From contig JAOADA010000002.1 of the NCBI GenBank assembly GCA_026417555.1, forward strand, positions 234,244 through 298,243: DNA of 64,000 bases, written 5' to 3'. Shown in pieces: positions 35,711 to 42,958 of the stretch; within the stretch, counting starts at the first letter, position 1, and each line of letters begins with the position of its first letter. Under the pieces are notes generated by a model. It made no database searches and was not told where the DNA came from. It worked only from the letters and a program-made list of their open reading frames with translations. The position numbers were made by a program, and so were the translations under genes. The stretch is from Brevinematales bacterium. GTDB taxonomy: Bacteria; Spirochaetota; Brevinematia; Brevinematales; Thermospiraceae.

Positions 35711-36412
35711 TTAGAGATTTTTGTAGGTATCATAGTAGGCAAGTACCTTTTTGACATAGTCTTGGGTTTCTTGATAGGGGGGGATTCCTCCGAATCTTTC
35801 AACAGCTGAGGGACCGGCATTGTAAGCGGCCAAGGAAAGGGCAAGATCCCCCTGAAATTTGTCTAACATGAGCCTGAGGTAACGGGTTCCACCCATGATG
35901 TTTTCTCGGGGATCAAAGGGATTCTCTACCGCAAGGGCAGAAGCTGTATCGGGCATGAGTTGCATGAGTCCCATGGCTCCCTTGGGGGAAACAGCTCGGG
36001 GATTGAATTGGGATTCTTGTTGAATGACGGCCTTGATCAGGGCTGGATCTACACGGTATTTTTCTGCCGCTTCTTCAATGAGAGAGTCAATGTTTTGGGA
36101 AGAGTTATAAGAATTGAGTTTGGTGAGCGCTGAAAGGAGGGCATTCCTTTCTTTGGTGTTGCCAAGAAGCTGGTTGATGTTTTGGCCAAGCCCCTCCTCA
36201 AGAAGCCCTGTGGTGGTTGTGTCAGAGTCCTGCATCACCTCTTTGAGTATATCAGAAAAACGAGGTGTTTCTGAGGTACTTGAGGTTTTGGATGGTGAGG
36301 ATGTCTCAGAGAGAGATTCAATAGGTTGAATACGACTCAGGTTTTGGATTTCCTGGATACGACTGTGAATCTCGGTAATACGTCCATAGATATTTTGGAT
36401 ACTCTCTATCAT
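35711..36412 (-). CDS. Flagellar lytic transglycosylase (SLT domain)
   Basis: Protein of 233 residues. Residues 1-100 are Ser/Thr-rich and helical with no signal peptide; residues 105-230 form an SLT domain with the catalytic glutamate in [11 protein letters not shown], then [10 protein letters not shown], and AYNAGPSAV. It would cut murein glycan strands. With no signal peptide and a place between fliJ and flbB (ATGA overlap with fliJ), it is likely exported through the flagellar secretion system to open the wall for the rod, the job done by FlgJ in enteric bacteria. Confidence 0.88.
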   Translation of the reverse strand: MIESIQNIYGRITEIHSRIQEIQNLSRIQPIESLSETSSPSKTSSTSETPRFSDILKEVMQDSDTTTTGLLEEGLGQNINQLLGNTKERNALLSALTKLNSYNSSQNIDSLIEEAAEKYRVDPALIKAVIQQESQFNPRAVSPKGAMGLMQLMPDTASALAVENPFDPRENIMGGTRYLRLMLDKFQGDLALSLAAYNAGPSAVERFGGIPPYQETQDYVKKVLAYYDTYKNL

Positions 36413-36894
36413 GGCTTTTCCCCTCCTTTTTCCTCTCTGTGTGTATCGGCATATTTGGGATTTTTGTGAGTGATGATCTGTGAAAGTTCATCGAGGATAT
36501 GTTGTTCTTCTTTGAGGACAGCTTCTTGATGGGCTTGCCATGCCTTTTCTCGTAGGATTTCTACAGCCCGTTTTTCTTGACGCATCTTGGTATAGAGGGC
36601 AAGCTCCTTTTCCATGGTTTGTTTTTTTTCTTCGATGTGTCGGTTGAGATCCCCCTCAATCTTTTTGGAGTGCCACCCATAATAGTCTAACCATTTGAGT
36701 CTGGAAAGATCACTTTTTCCTTGGTCTTGTTTTACCTTTTCTCTGAGGGTGTGTTCATGTTCTTGGATAGCCTGTTGTTTTCGGAGTTCCTTTTGGTATT
36801 CTCCACTGGCTTTTGCGAGAATGATCTTTTGTTGATCTTCTTTTTTTTGTCGGATCTCAAGAAGTTTTTGAAGGCGGAAGGTGAAGCGTTTCAT
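36409..36894 (-). CDS. fliJ: Flagellar export chaperone FliJ
   Basis: Protein of 161 residues that is almost all charged alpha-helix. It starts [21 protein letters not shown], the conserved FliJ N-terminus, and continues as a coiled coil to about residue 145. FliJ forms the stalk of the FliI ATPase in the flagellar export machine. fliI and fliH, its usual neighbours, are not in the window; instead the upstream gene is a cyclase overlapping by ATGA. Confidence 0.86.
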   Translation of the reverse strand: MKRFTFRLQKLLEIRQKKEDQQKIILAKASGEYQKELRKQQAIQEHEHTLREKVKQDQGKSDLSRLKWLDYYGWHSKKIEGDLNRHIEEKKQTMEKELALYTKMRQEKRAVEILREKAWQAHQEAVLKEEQHILDELSQIITHKNPKYADTHREEKGGEKP

Positions 36895-38798
36895 GGTACT
36901 TTCCTCCATACTAAGCGCATGACTCGGAAGGGGTCTTTTTTGCCCTTGAGGACAAGGGGAGGGAGTTCTTCGGTGAGATAGGATTGTTTTGCCTCTGAAA
37001 GAATATCGGCAGAAGCAAGGATTTCTCCACTTTTGGCATGGGAACAAAGTCTTGAGGTGGTGTTTACGGCATCTCCAATACAGGCAAAATCCATTCGGAA
37101 TTGGCTCCCAATGTTTCCCACCACCACATCGCCGATGTGTACCCCTATCCCAATTTCAAAGACAGGGAGTTTGTGTTTTTTCCTTTCTTCATTAAAGAGT
37201 TCGATGTCTTGCATGATTTCCATAGCCACCTGGAGGGCTGTGTCAGCTCTCTTTTCTCCCCCGAAATGGGCCATGATCTGATCCCCTACAAAATCGTCAA
37301 TATCCCCTCGGTATCGACGGATAATTTTGGCCTGGCGATCGAAGTAGGCATTGAGAATGGTGATCACCAGTTCAGGATCGTTCTCCTCAGAAAAGGCAGT
37401 GAATCCTCGCACATCACTAAAAAGGAAAGCGAGGTGTTTTCTGTCATGAGTGCCAAGGTCCAGTTTGTCTTCTGATTTTTGTTCTATCATGGAGCGGGTT
37501 GAACGAGAGACAAATTTTTCAAGGTGGTATTTGGAGATAAGTTCGTTAAGCATCATCTGGAAGATATCGGCTAATCGCCCAATCTCATGGCCACCTTTGA
37601 TATCCACAGAGACTGAGAGATTGCCATTGCTCACATCGAGGGCCCATTTTTCAAGCATTTTGATCTGACGAACCATGATGCCAGAGAGCCAATAGACGGC
37701 CATCATACTAAAGAGATAGATGACTATGGCAAGAAGAAAAGCTATAGACACGTTTTGTCGTATACTTGATTGAATCTGGTCAAGGTCGTAGACGACCACA
37801 ACATTTCCAAGAAAACGAAAACGCTCTCCATAATCGCGAAGTTTCAAAAGACGTTGAAAGATTTTCTCATCTGCTGATTTGATGGCCCCTACATTCCGGC
37901 GTTCTAAGGCATCTCGAAGATCCCGGATGGCGCCAGGAAGCCAGGCGTCTCGGAGGAGCCAACGATCATCCTTGTCGAGGCTGTAGCCTTTTTTAGTAAA
38001 GATGGCTTTGTAGGATTCGAGAAAGAGGTTGTCAAGGCTCCAGGCGAGTAGGTCTTCAGTGGTGGTGAAATTGGAGGGATGAAGGTAAACAGGGAGCCAT
38101 TCTTCATACCTTTTGTAAAGGTCTTTGTAGGTTTTTTTTCTTTGATCATCAGAGAGACCCTGTTTGTGATAGGGAACGAGAATGGCATCGAAATCTCGGT
38201 TGACTGTCATGAGTTCCCCAAACTGGGCACGAACAGGGGATGAAAGGAGCCGGTAACGTTTTGTAGAGACAGTCTTGTCCGTCTTGTTGGTGGAAACAGC
38301 CACATAATCTTTGGATGTGGTTTCGTTGGTTCCTGTCATACGGGCAAGAAGGGGGGTGTATGGGGGTTTTCGTTCTCGGATTCTTTGGTGGCTAAAGGCG
38401 ACTTTTGCCTCTCGATTGTAGACATACACAGCAATAACGTCTGGATTGATCTCCATGAAACGCACTATTTCATTGGAAATAAAACTTTGTTTAATGGCCT
38501 GATCGGTGGGGTTTCCTTGTTTTTCCGTGTCCAGATACCACTGAAGAGAGGTACTCAGGCTTTCTGTGAGGGCACGGGCCTTTTGTTGTTTTTCTTGGGC
38601 AATGACGCTACTCTGTGAGAGGTAGACAAGGAGGGTGAAAATACCTATGGTGACAAAGAGCAGAAGGCCTAAAAGAAAAAGCCATCGTGCCCTAATTCCA
38701 AAGAACACCTTTCGTATGGGGTTTTTCTTTTTCTTTTTTTGGGTAAAGGGCAAGAGTTGCAGGATATTTTGTATCCAGAAACTTTTCCGCTTTGCCAT
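36891..38798 (-). CDS. Membrane class III nucleotide cyclase with HAMP domain
   Basis: Protein of 635 residues. A basic N-terminus precedes membrane helix 1 (about 37-60), then a large extracytoplasmic sensor (about 65-345), helix 2 (about 350-375), HAMP (about 375-430) and a class III cyclase domain (about 455-630). Metal-binding aspartates are in FSDVRGF and DIDDFVGD. The residue that recognises adenine, normally Lys in KxxGD, is Asp here, and the partner Thr/Asp in the RMDYTxIGD region is Ala (RMDFACIGD). It may therefore make cGMP or another product, or be inactive. It is co-transcribed with fliJ, so it may couple an external signal to motility. Confidence 0.88.
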   Translation of the reverse strand: MAKRKSFWIQNILQLLPFTQKKKKKNPIRKVFFGIRARWLFLLGLLLFVTIGIFTLLVYLSQSSVIAQEKQQKARALTESLSTSLQWYLDTEKQGNPTDQAIKQSFISNEIVRFMEINPDVIAVYVYNREAKVAFSHQRIRERKPPYTPLLARMTGTNETTSKDYVAVSTNKTDKTVSTKRYRLLSSPVRAQFGELMTVNRDFDAILVPYHKQGLSDDQRKKTYKDLYKRYEEWLPVYLHPSNFTTTEDLLAWSLDNLFLESYKAIFTKKGYSLDKDDRWLLRDAWLPGAIRDLRDALERRNVGAIKSADEKIFQRLLKLRDYGERFRFLGNVVVVYDLDQIQSSIRQNVSIAFLLAIVIYLFSMMAVYWLSGIMVRQIKMLEKWALDVSNGNLSVSVDIKGGHEIGRLADIFQMMLNELISKYHLEKFVSRSTRSMIEQKSEDKLDLGTHDRKHLAFLFSDVRGFTAFSEENDPELVITILNAYFDRQAKIIRRYRGDIDDFVGDQIMAHFGGEKRADTALQVAMEIMQDIELFNEERKKHKLPVFEIGIGVHIGDVVVGNIGSQFRMDFACIGDAVNTTSRLCSHAKSGEILASADILSEAKQSYLTEELPPLVLKGKKDPFRVMRLVWRKVP

Positions 38799-38807
38799 AG
38801 TGCCCCC

Positions 38808-39602
38808 TTATGAGAGAGGTTTGAGGTGTTTGAGATGATCAGAGAGGGGTGGCATAGGGATCCTCGAGTCAATCATCCTCTGGTCATATACAAAACTCTC
38901 TTCTGGAACAATCACCCACTTTTTTTTGAAAAACTTTTTGAGGGCCGTGGCAATCTCGTAGAAATTCCATCCTCGGTTGGAATCAAGAAGATAGAGAGCG
39001 GGTGGGTGGTGAAGCACAATCTCCCAGAGGGTTTTGACAGTATCCTCAAGAAAAGAGGCCGCCGGGAGCCAGCGGGTACTCGCAAAAATTGTTCCTTCTT
39101 GGGTGTGTTTTGCCTCTAAATACGTGCCCATATGATTACCCTCTAACGTCGTGCCTATCTGCCATCCCAGTCTTGCAATATAGGCCTGAGGGTTCTGGTA
39201 GAGGATGCGTTGTTCCGCCATCCGTTTTTCAAACCCATAGCCGTAATCGTTGTCCGGTTGGGATTGAGGGGTAAATGGTCCCTTGGCCGTGTCAGAGAAT
39301 ACCTGAACGGTGCTGGTGAAGAGAAACTTGATACCAAATTTGTGAGTGATCCAGGCTAGTTCGCTACTCCATTCGTAGTGGACGAGCCAATTCTCGTTGG
39401 GTTTGCCCGTGGGATGAGAGGGGACAGCCAAATGGAAAAGAACATCGGGAGCAACTTCTTGGACGAAACTCTCCATCGCCATATAGTTATCAATGGGGAT
39501 TTCTTCCCGGTTCCAGCCAATTACTTCGTGTCCTAACCCTTCGAGGTAGATTTTGAGGTGTGTGCCTATGGTGCCGTGAAGCCCTGTCACAAGTACTCTC
39601 AT
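38808..39602 (-). CDS. RmlD-like short-chain reductase
   Basis: NAD(P)-dependent extended short-chain dehydrogenase of 264 residues. The Rossmann loop is TGLHGTIGTHL at the N-terminus and the catalytic pair is in YGFEK (YxxxK) after STVQVFSD. It most resembles dTDP-4-dehydrorhamnose reductase (RmlD), but no other rhamnose gene is near, so the substrate is uncertain. It overlaps the TPR gene upstream by ATGA and precedes the cyclase by 9 bases. Sugar modification of flagellar or envelope parts would fit the context. Confidence 0.82.
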   Translation of the reverse strand: MRVLVTGLHGTIGTHLKIYLEGLGHEVIGWNREEIPIDNYMAMESFVQEVAPDVLFHLAVPSHPTGKPNENWLVHYEWSSELAWITHKFGIKFLFTSTVQVFSDTAKGPFTPQSQPDNDYGYGFEKRMAEQRILYQNPQAYIARLGWQIGTTLEGNHMGTYLEAKHTQEGTIFASTRWLPAASFLEDTVKTLWEIVLHHPPALYLLDSNRGWNFYEIATALKKFFKKKWVIVPEESFVYDQRMIDSRIPMPPLSDHLKHLKPLS

Positions 39603-40477
39603 TTTCCCTCCTGCAACCCAAAAAGGAGTTGTTGTTCGAGTACGCCAAGCTCACGTTTCCATGGGTAGAGTTTTCTTGCTTTTTGAAGGAGGGACATGGC
39701 TTTGGCGATATTCTTCGTGTCTCTATAAAGAGAACAGAGTTCAAGCATGCCATCAGCGTGCCATGTGGGAGAGCTTTGAAGAGCCCGTTCATAGTACTGA
39801 ATGGCTTCCTCTAGACGCTTACGTTCGAGGGAGGCCATCCCACACACACGAAGAATCTCAGGATGTTTGGGGAAAAGCCTCAGGGCTGTGGTGGCAGTAC
39901 TGTCGAAAGCCTCCCAGTTTCGCTGTTTGTAAAGGAAAAAGAGGCGATAAAAGTGGAGAAGAGGAAAACGAGGATATCTTCCGATCAGGTCAGAAAGTTT
40001 GTCTAAGGCAGCCACATAGTCTTTGTTTCTCTTGACATGCTCCTTGATAATCTCAAGGCGTACCACCCAATTCACGTATTTCAGTTGGGACTCCATCTCA
40101 ATGAGAGTGACAAGCCTATCTTTTGGATTTTCTATGTAACGAGAAAGAAAATCCTGAAGAGGAAGAGAAGAGGAAAGAACCCGTTTGGTGTAAAGAGAGA
40201 GGTTTTTGTTCAAGCCATACTCTAAAGATTCAATACCAAAACCCTCCTCTTGAGAGAGAAAATGGTAACTCAAGAGAATTACCGCATTGGAGGGATGTTT
40301 TTGGAAAAGACGAAAGAGGGTTTTTTCTGCAAGAGAGAAATCCATTTCTTGGTATGCCTTGAGAAACCGGCTATACTCTGATCTGGCCGAGCTTTCAAGG
40401 AGATTTTCCCATTCTACCTCCTGGGCAAAGAAAAGAGAAAAACTCATCAGAAGAGTGTACACGACCTTCTTTTGCAT
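39599..40477 (-). CDS. Exported TPR protein
   Basis: Protein of 292 residues beginning with a signal peptide (MQKKVVYTLLMSFSLFFA, followed by QEVEW). The mature part has TPR units (for example RLEEAIQYYERALQSSPTW, NIAKAMSLLQKARKLYPWK). It acts in the periplasm or at the outer membrane; partners are unknown. It is the first gene of the operon that goes on to RmlD, cyclase and flagellar genes, with a strong promoter upstream. Confidence 0.8.
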   Translation of the reverse strand: MQKKVVYTLLMSFSLFFAQEVEWENLLESSARSEYSRFLKAYQEMDFSLAEKTLFRLFQKHPSNAVILLSYHFLSQEEGFGIESLEYGLNKNLSLYTKRVLSSSLPLQDFLSRYIENPKDRLVTLIEMESQLKYVNWVVRLEIIKEHVKRNKDYVAALDKLSDLIGRYPRFPLLHFYRLFFLYKQRNWEAFDSTATTALRLFPKHPEILRVCGMASLERKRLEEAIQYYERALQSSPTWHADGMLELCSLYRDTKNIAKAMSLLQKARKLYPWKRELGVLEQQLLFGLQEGK

Positions 40478-40509
40478 ATATGCCTCTTTTTTGAGTTTTG
40501 CTTTCTACC

Positions 40510-40538
40510 ATTATAGCAAAAAATCCCCAAAACCGCAA
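40510..40538 (-). promoter_or_regulatory. Promoter of the TPR-cyclase-flagellar operon
   Basis: TTGCGG (40533-40538), 17 bases, TATAAT (40510-40515) on the minus strand. It is a housekeeping rather than a flagellar sigma type. Confidence 0.75.
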
Positions 40539-40582
40539 CCTTTTTTATTATGATGGATGTAGAGCCTCCCTCTGAAAGAAAT

Positions 40583-40610
40583 ATCGGGGCTGTTTGGAGA
40601 CAGCCCCGAT
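40583..40610. terminator. Terminator after the zinc-ribbon gene
   Basis: A 10-bp perfect stem (ATCGGGGCTG / CAGCCCCGAT) with an 8-base loop, followed on the minus strand by ATTTCTTTC. Confidence 0.7.
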
Positions 40611-40633
40611 GGTATTTCAAAAATCACAGGGGG

Positions 40634-40954
40634 CTATTCTTGACTCACATTTGAGGATCCACACATAGGACATGAAACGTCAACAAAGTCATTTTCGTCG
40701 TCCACCTCGGAAATATAATCAGTCCATTTGTGGCCACACTCTTCGCAGATAAAGGTTGCCTCAACCTCTCCTACCTCATCGGAGAACTCGTCCTCATCAT
40801 CGGCGTACATGTCTTCAAGTTCATCATACTCATCTGAGAGCTCGTCGAGATACTCATCATCCTCTTCGTTGAGGAAGTCCTCCATGTAGTCCAGGTCGTC
40901 GAAGTCTTCAAATTCTGCGTCGTCCGAGTAGGACCGATCCAAGTAGTCTTTCAT
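40634..40954 (-). CDS. Highly acidic zinc-ribbon protein
   Basis: Protein of 106 residues. Residues 1-66 are almost half Asp/Glu with Tyr and Leu at intervals (DDEYLDELSDEYDELEDMY). Residues 68-103 form a zinc ribbon with CEECGHKW and CPMCGSSN (two CxxC knuckles). No family name can be given. The acidic arm could mimic nucleic acid or bind a basic partner, while the ribbon could contact RNA polymerase or another protein. It has its own TTGACA-containing promoter and terminator, so it is expressed on its own. Confidence 0.85.
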   Translation of the reverse strand: MKDYLDRSYSDDAEFEDFDDLDYMEDFLNEEDDEYLDELSDEYDELEDMYADDEDEFSDEVGEVEATFICEECGHKWTDYISEVDDENDFVDVSCPMCGSSNVSQE

Positions 40955-41167
40955 ACCAGCAAATCCTCCCCTAAATTGGTTATCTATATTATTACTAAAG
41001 ATTCTATTCTGTCAAGTAAAACAGCCTATTTTTTGAAAAATTTTTTTGTGTCGGAGAAAGGAAGAACACCCCAATAAGGAGGTGTTACCACGGAAACTTT
41101 CAAGACGCGAAGATGATTTTTGGTCTTTGGAGGAAAACAAAGTGTGGTGAGGAAAAAGAGCTTAATA

Positions 41168-41196
41168 TTGCAAAATATCTTCTTTTTTTCTACAAT
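41168..41196 (+). promoter_or_regulatory. Promoter of the LuxR-type regulator gene
   Basis: TTGCAA (41168-41173), 17 bases, TACAAT (41191-41196), 16 bases before the start codon. Confidence 0.7.
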
Positions 41197-41212
41197 ATTG
41201 ATGGGGAGGAAA

Positions 41213-42421
41213 ATGGCGATGGTTTCGGATTTTTTGCCGATGTGTGTTCTTGAGAGGGAGAGTTTTCTCATCAAAAGGATGAACGCCGCCTTTTGTGAGG
41301 AGCTTGGGTATGATGCTTCTCTCGTGGGGCAGGAATATATGGTTCTTGTGGTGGCAGAAGAGTTCTCGTATGCTCTTCAATCGTTGGATTCTGTTTCCTC
41401 CAAGCCGTTGTATGTGGCGTTTTCTCTTCTGAATAAAGAGGGAAAACCCCAGAATTTTTTTCATGCGTTGGTGCTTGACGAAGAAGGCATTGTCGATCTG
41501 ATGATACCGAATCGATCTCAGGAAAAGACCCAGTTAGAACATCATCTTCTCAAATATGTGAGTAAGCCAGTCTTTTGCCTGGGGAGGGATGGAAATATTC
41601 CTTCTGCCAATGAGGCAGCAAAAAAACACATCTTCGGTGAGGGAAAGGTGTCGCTGAGAAATGAGCCGATATGGGAATCGCTTCAATCTCGACTTTTTGG
41701 GGACAAGCCTTTTTCTGAATGGATAAAGCTTCAGGGAAAAGAGGGGTTTTTCTTGTTCCGTCCTGTGGAAGAGGCATATTGGCTTGTGGAGTATCAATGG
41801 GGAAGAGAAGAGATTTTTCAACGTCTTTCTGAGATTATTCTTGATTGGGAGCTTCCTTCTGTGGTGGTTGATCTCCGAAGTGAGCTTCCTCATGGGGCCC
41901 TGTGGAATGGAGCATTTGCTTCTCTAAATACTTCTCCCCTCTCTGTCCTCTCTGAGATCAAACAGTTTCCAGAAAGAGAAAAGTATCTCAGTATTCCTCA
42001 AAAAGAGGGAGGGTTTGCGTATTATCGACCGCTGGTGTTTCCCTTTCATCCTCGGGTAGAAATACTTCTGGTGGTTCTTCTTGAGGAAACCGAGCATGTG
42101 AGAAAGGAGTTTCTGTTTGAGCGTCTCCAAGGTTCTTTGGAAGAGATGATTCGTCTTTCGGAGGATATTCAGACAAGGCTTTCTGGCGGTATGGAATCCT
42201 TTTTTGAGCAGTATCATCTCTCCGACAGAGAAAAGAAATTGGTAAAACTTATCCAAAAAGGATTTTCCAATGAAGAGATTGCTTCGTCTCTTTATGTTTC
42301 TGTGGATACGGTGAAGAAAAGTATCTCCCACCTTTATAGAAAATTGGGGGTCAACAATCGACTTGAACTATTTCAGGTTTTGTATGGGTCTTCTCCGCGA
42401 AAAATACCACCAAAGAGTTAG
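41213..42421 (+). CDS. PAS-like sensor with C-terminal LuxR-type DNA-binding domain
   Basis: Protein of 402 residues. Residues 1-115 and about 125-220 look like PAS domains (PMCVLERESFLIKRMNAAFCEELGYD and PVFCLGRDGNIPSANEAAKKHIFG are PAS-type openings). Residues 330-395 are a LuxR/FixJ helix-turn-helix (LSDREKKLVKLIQKGFSNEEIASSLYVSVDTVKKSISHLYRKLGV in outline). It is therefore a one-component regulator that senses a small molecule or redox state in the cytoplasm. Its targets are unknown; the TonB-receptor-like gene and a candidate small RNA follow. The GGGGAGG site sets the start. Confidence 0.85.
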   Translation: MAMVSDFLPMCVLERESFLIKRMNAAFCEELGYDASLVGQEYMVLVVAEEFSYALQSLDSVSSKPLYVAFSLLNKEGKPQNFFHALVLDEEGIVDLMIPNRSQEKTQLEHHLLKYVSKPVFCLGRDGNIPSANEAAKKHIFGEGKVSLRNEPIWESLQSRLFGDKPFSEWIKLQGKEGFFLFRPVEEAYWLVEYQWGREEIFQRLSEIILDWELPSVVVDLRSELPHGALWNGAFASLNTSPLSVLSEIKQFPEREKYLSIPQKEGGFAYYRPLVFPFHPRVEILLVVLLEETEHVRKEFLFERLQGSLEEMIRLSEDIQTRLSGGMESFFEQYHLSDREKKLVKLIQKGFSNEEIASSLYVSVDTVKKSISHLYRKLGVNNRLELFQVLYGSSPRKIPPKS

Positions 42422-42462
42422 AAAATACCCTTGGGTGCCTGAATTTTTACTCGCTGGGGGGC

Positions 42463-42491
42463 TTGTGTTTCTTTCGTGAAGTGAGTATACT
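42463..42491 (+). promoter_or_regulatory. Promoter of a candidate small RNA
   Basis: TTGTGT (42463-42468), 17 bases, TATACT (42486-42491). No start codon with a ribosome site follows; a strong terminator lies 140 bases on. Confidence 0.6.
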
Positions 42492-42497
42492 GTGGGT

Positions 42498-42668
42498 GTC
42501 AATAAAAAAACGTAGGAGAGTAAAAAGCTTTCTTAATGACAGGAGCGAAGTCAATATTCTTCTTTAATAAAAGCGGACCTCTCATCAGGAACCATACCTA
42601 ACACACTTAACAGATCTCCTTTATTCAGCCACGGGGAGAAGACCCACCACTTCTCCCCGTTTTTTTCG
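42498..42668 (+). ncRNA. Candidate small RNA of about 170 bases
   Basis: A transcript would start near 42498 and end at the terminator at 42631-42667. It contains no convincing frame. Segments near its ends can pair (AATAAA and AGGAGA at 42501-42519 with TCTCCTTTATT at 42615-42625), leaving a loosely paired middle with a TGAC/GTCA hairpin. Size and rod-like closure recall 6S RNA, but no signature could be confirmed. Confidence 0.45.
42631..42666 (+). terminator. Strong terminator of the candidate small RNA
   Basis: An 11-bp perfect stem (ACGGGGAGAAG / CTTCTCCCCGT) with an 8-base loop and six T residues. Confidence 0.9.
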
Positions 42669-42734
42669 TGTTTTCCACTTCCACCACCTCTTTCTGAAAA
42701 ATTCCCCCTTGACAACCTGATAGGCTATGGTAGA

Positions 42735-42944
42735 ATACATGGCGGAGAAATAGCCCCTGGGGGATGGTGCTTACCATCGCGCTGTCTTTCCCAAGGCTGC
42801 CAGACTATTTACGCTGAGGACTACGAGAAGTTTATGGAGTTGTTTGCGGAGAGAAATGAGGAAGGTTCTTTTAGAAAAGATAAAGACGATAAGATGATAT
42901 ACATATATAATTTGATAGGATATTATTTTTTATTGACACAATAA
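42735..42944 (+). pseudogene. Decayed Y1 (IS200/REP-associated) transposase fragment
   Basis: One frame reads EIAPGGW and later QTIYAEDYEKFMELFAERN; a neighbouring frame fills the gap with AYHRAVFPKAARLFT. Together they match the N-terminus of REP-associated tyrosine transposases (the IAPGG-YHVxxRAV-LF-DYEKFLEL pattern) with at least two frameshifts. The HUH motif and the catalytic tyrosine region are gone, and no intact element ends are seen. It sits in the leader of the TonB-receptor-like gene, and a TTGACA/TAGAAT promoter-like pair precedes it (42713-42735). Confidence 0.5.
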
Positions 42945-42958
42945 TATTGAGAGGAGAT

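Noticed and set aside
42498-42668. Identification of the candidate small RNA as 6S, SRP or tmRNA
   Set aside because: The SRP tetraloop motif (GGAAGGAAGCAGC region) and tmRNA features are absent; the 6S shape is possible but no signature is certain, so it is left as a candidate only.
42735-42900. Structured leader (GATGGT-GCTT-ACCATC hairpin within an AAATAG/CTATTT stem) considered as a riboswitch
   Set aside because: The conserved bases fit none of the riboswitch classes I compared, and the sequence is better explained as a decayed Y1 transposase.
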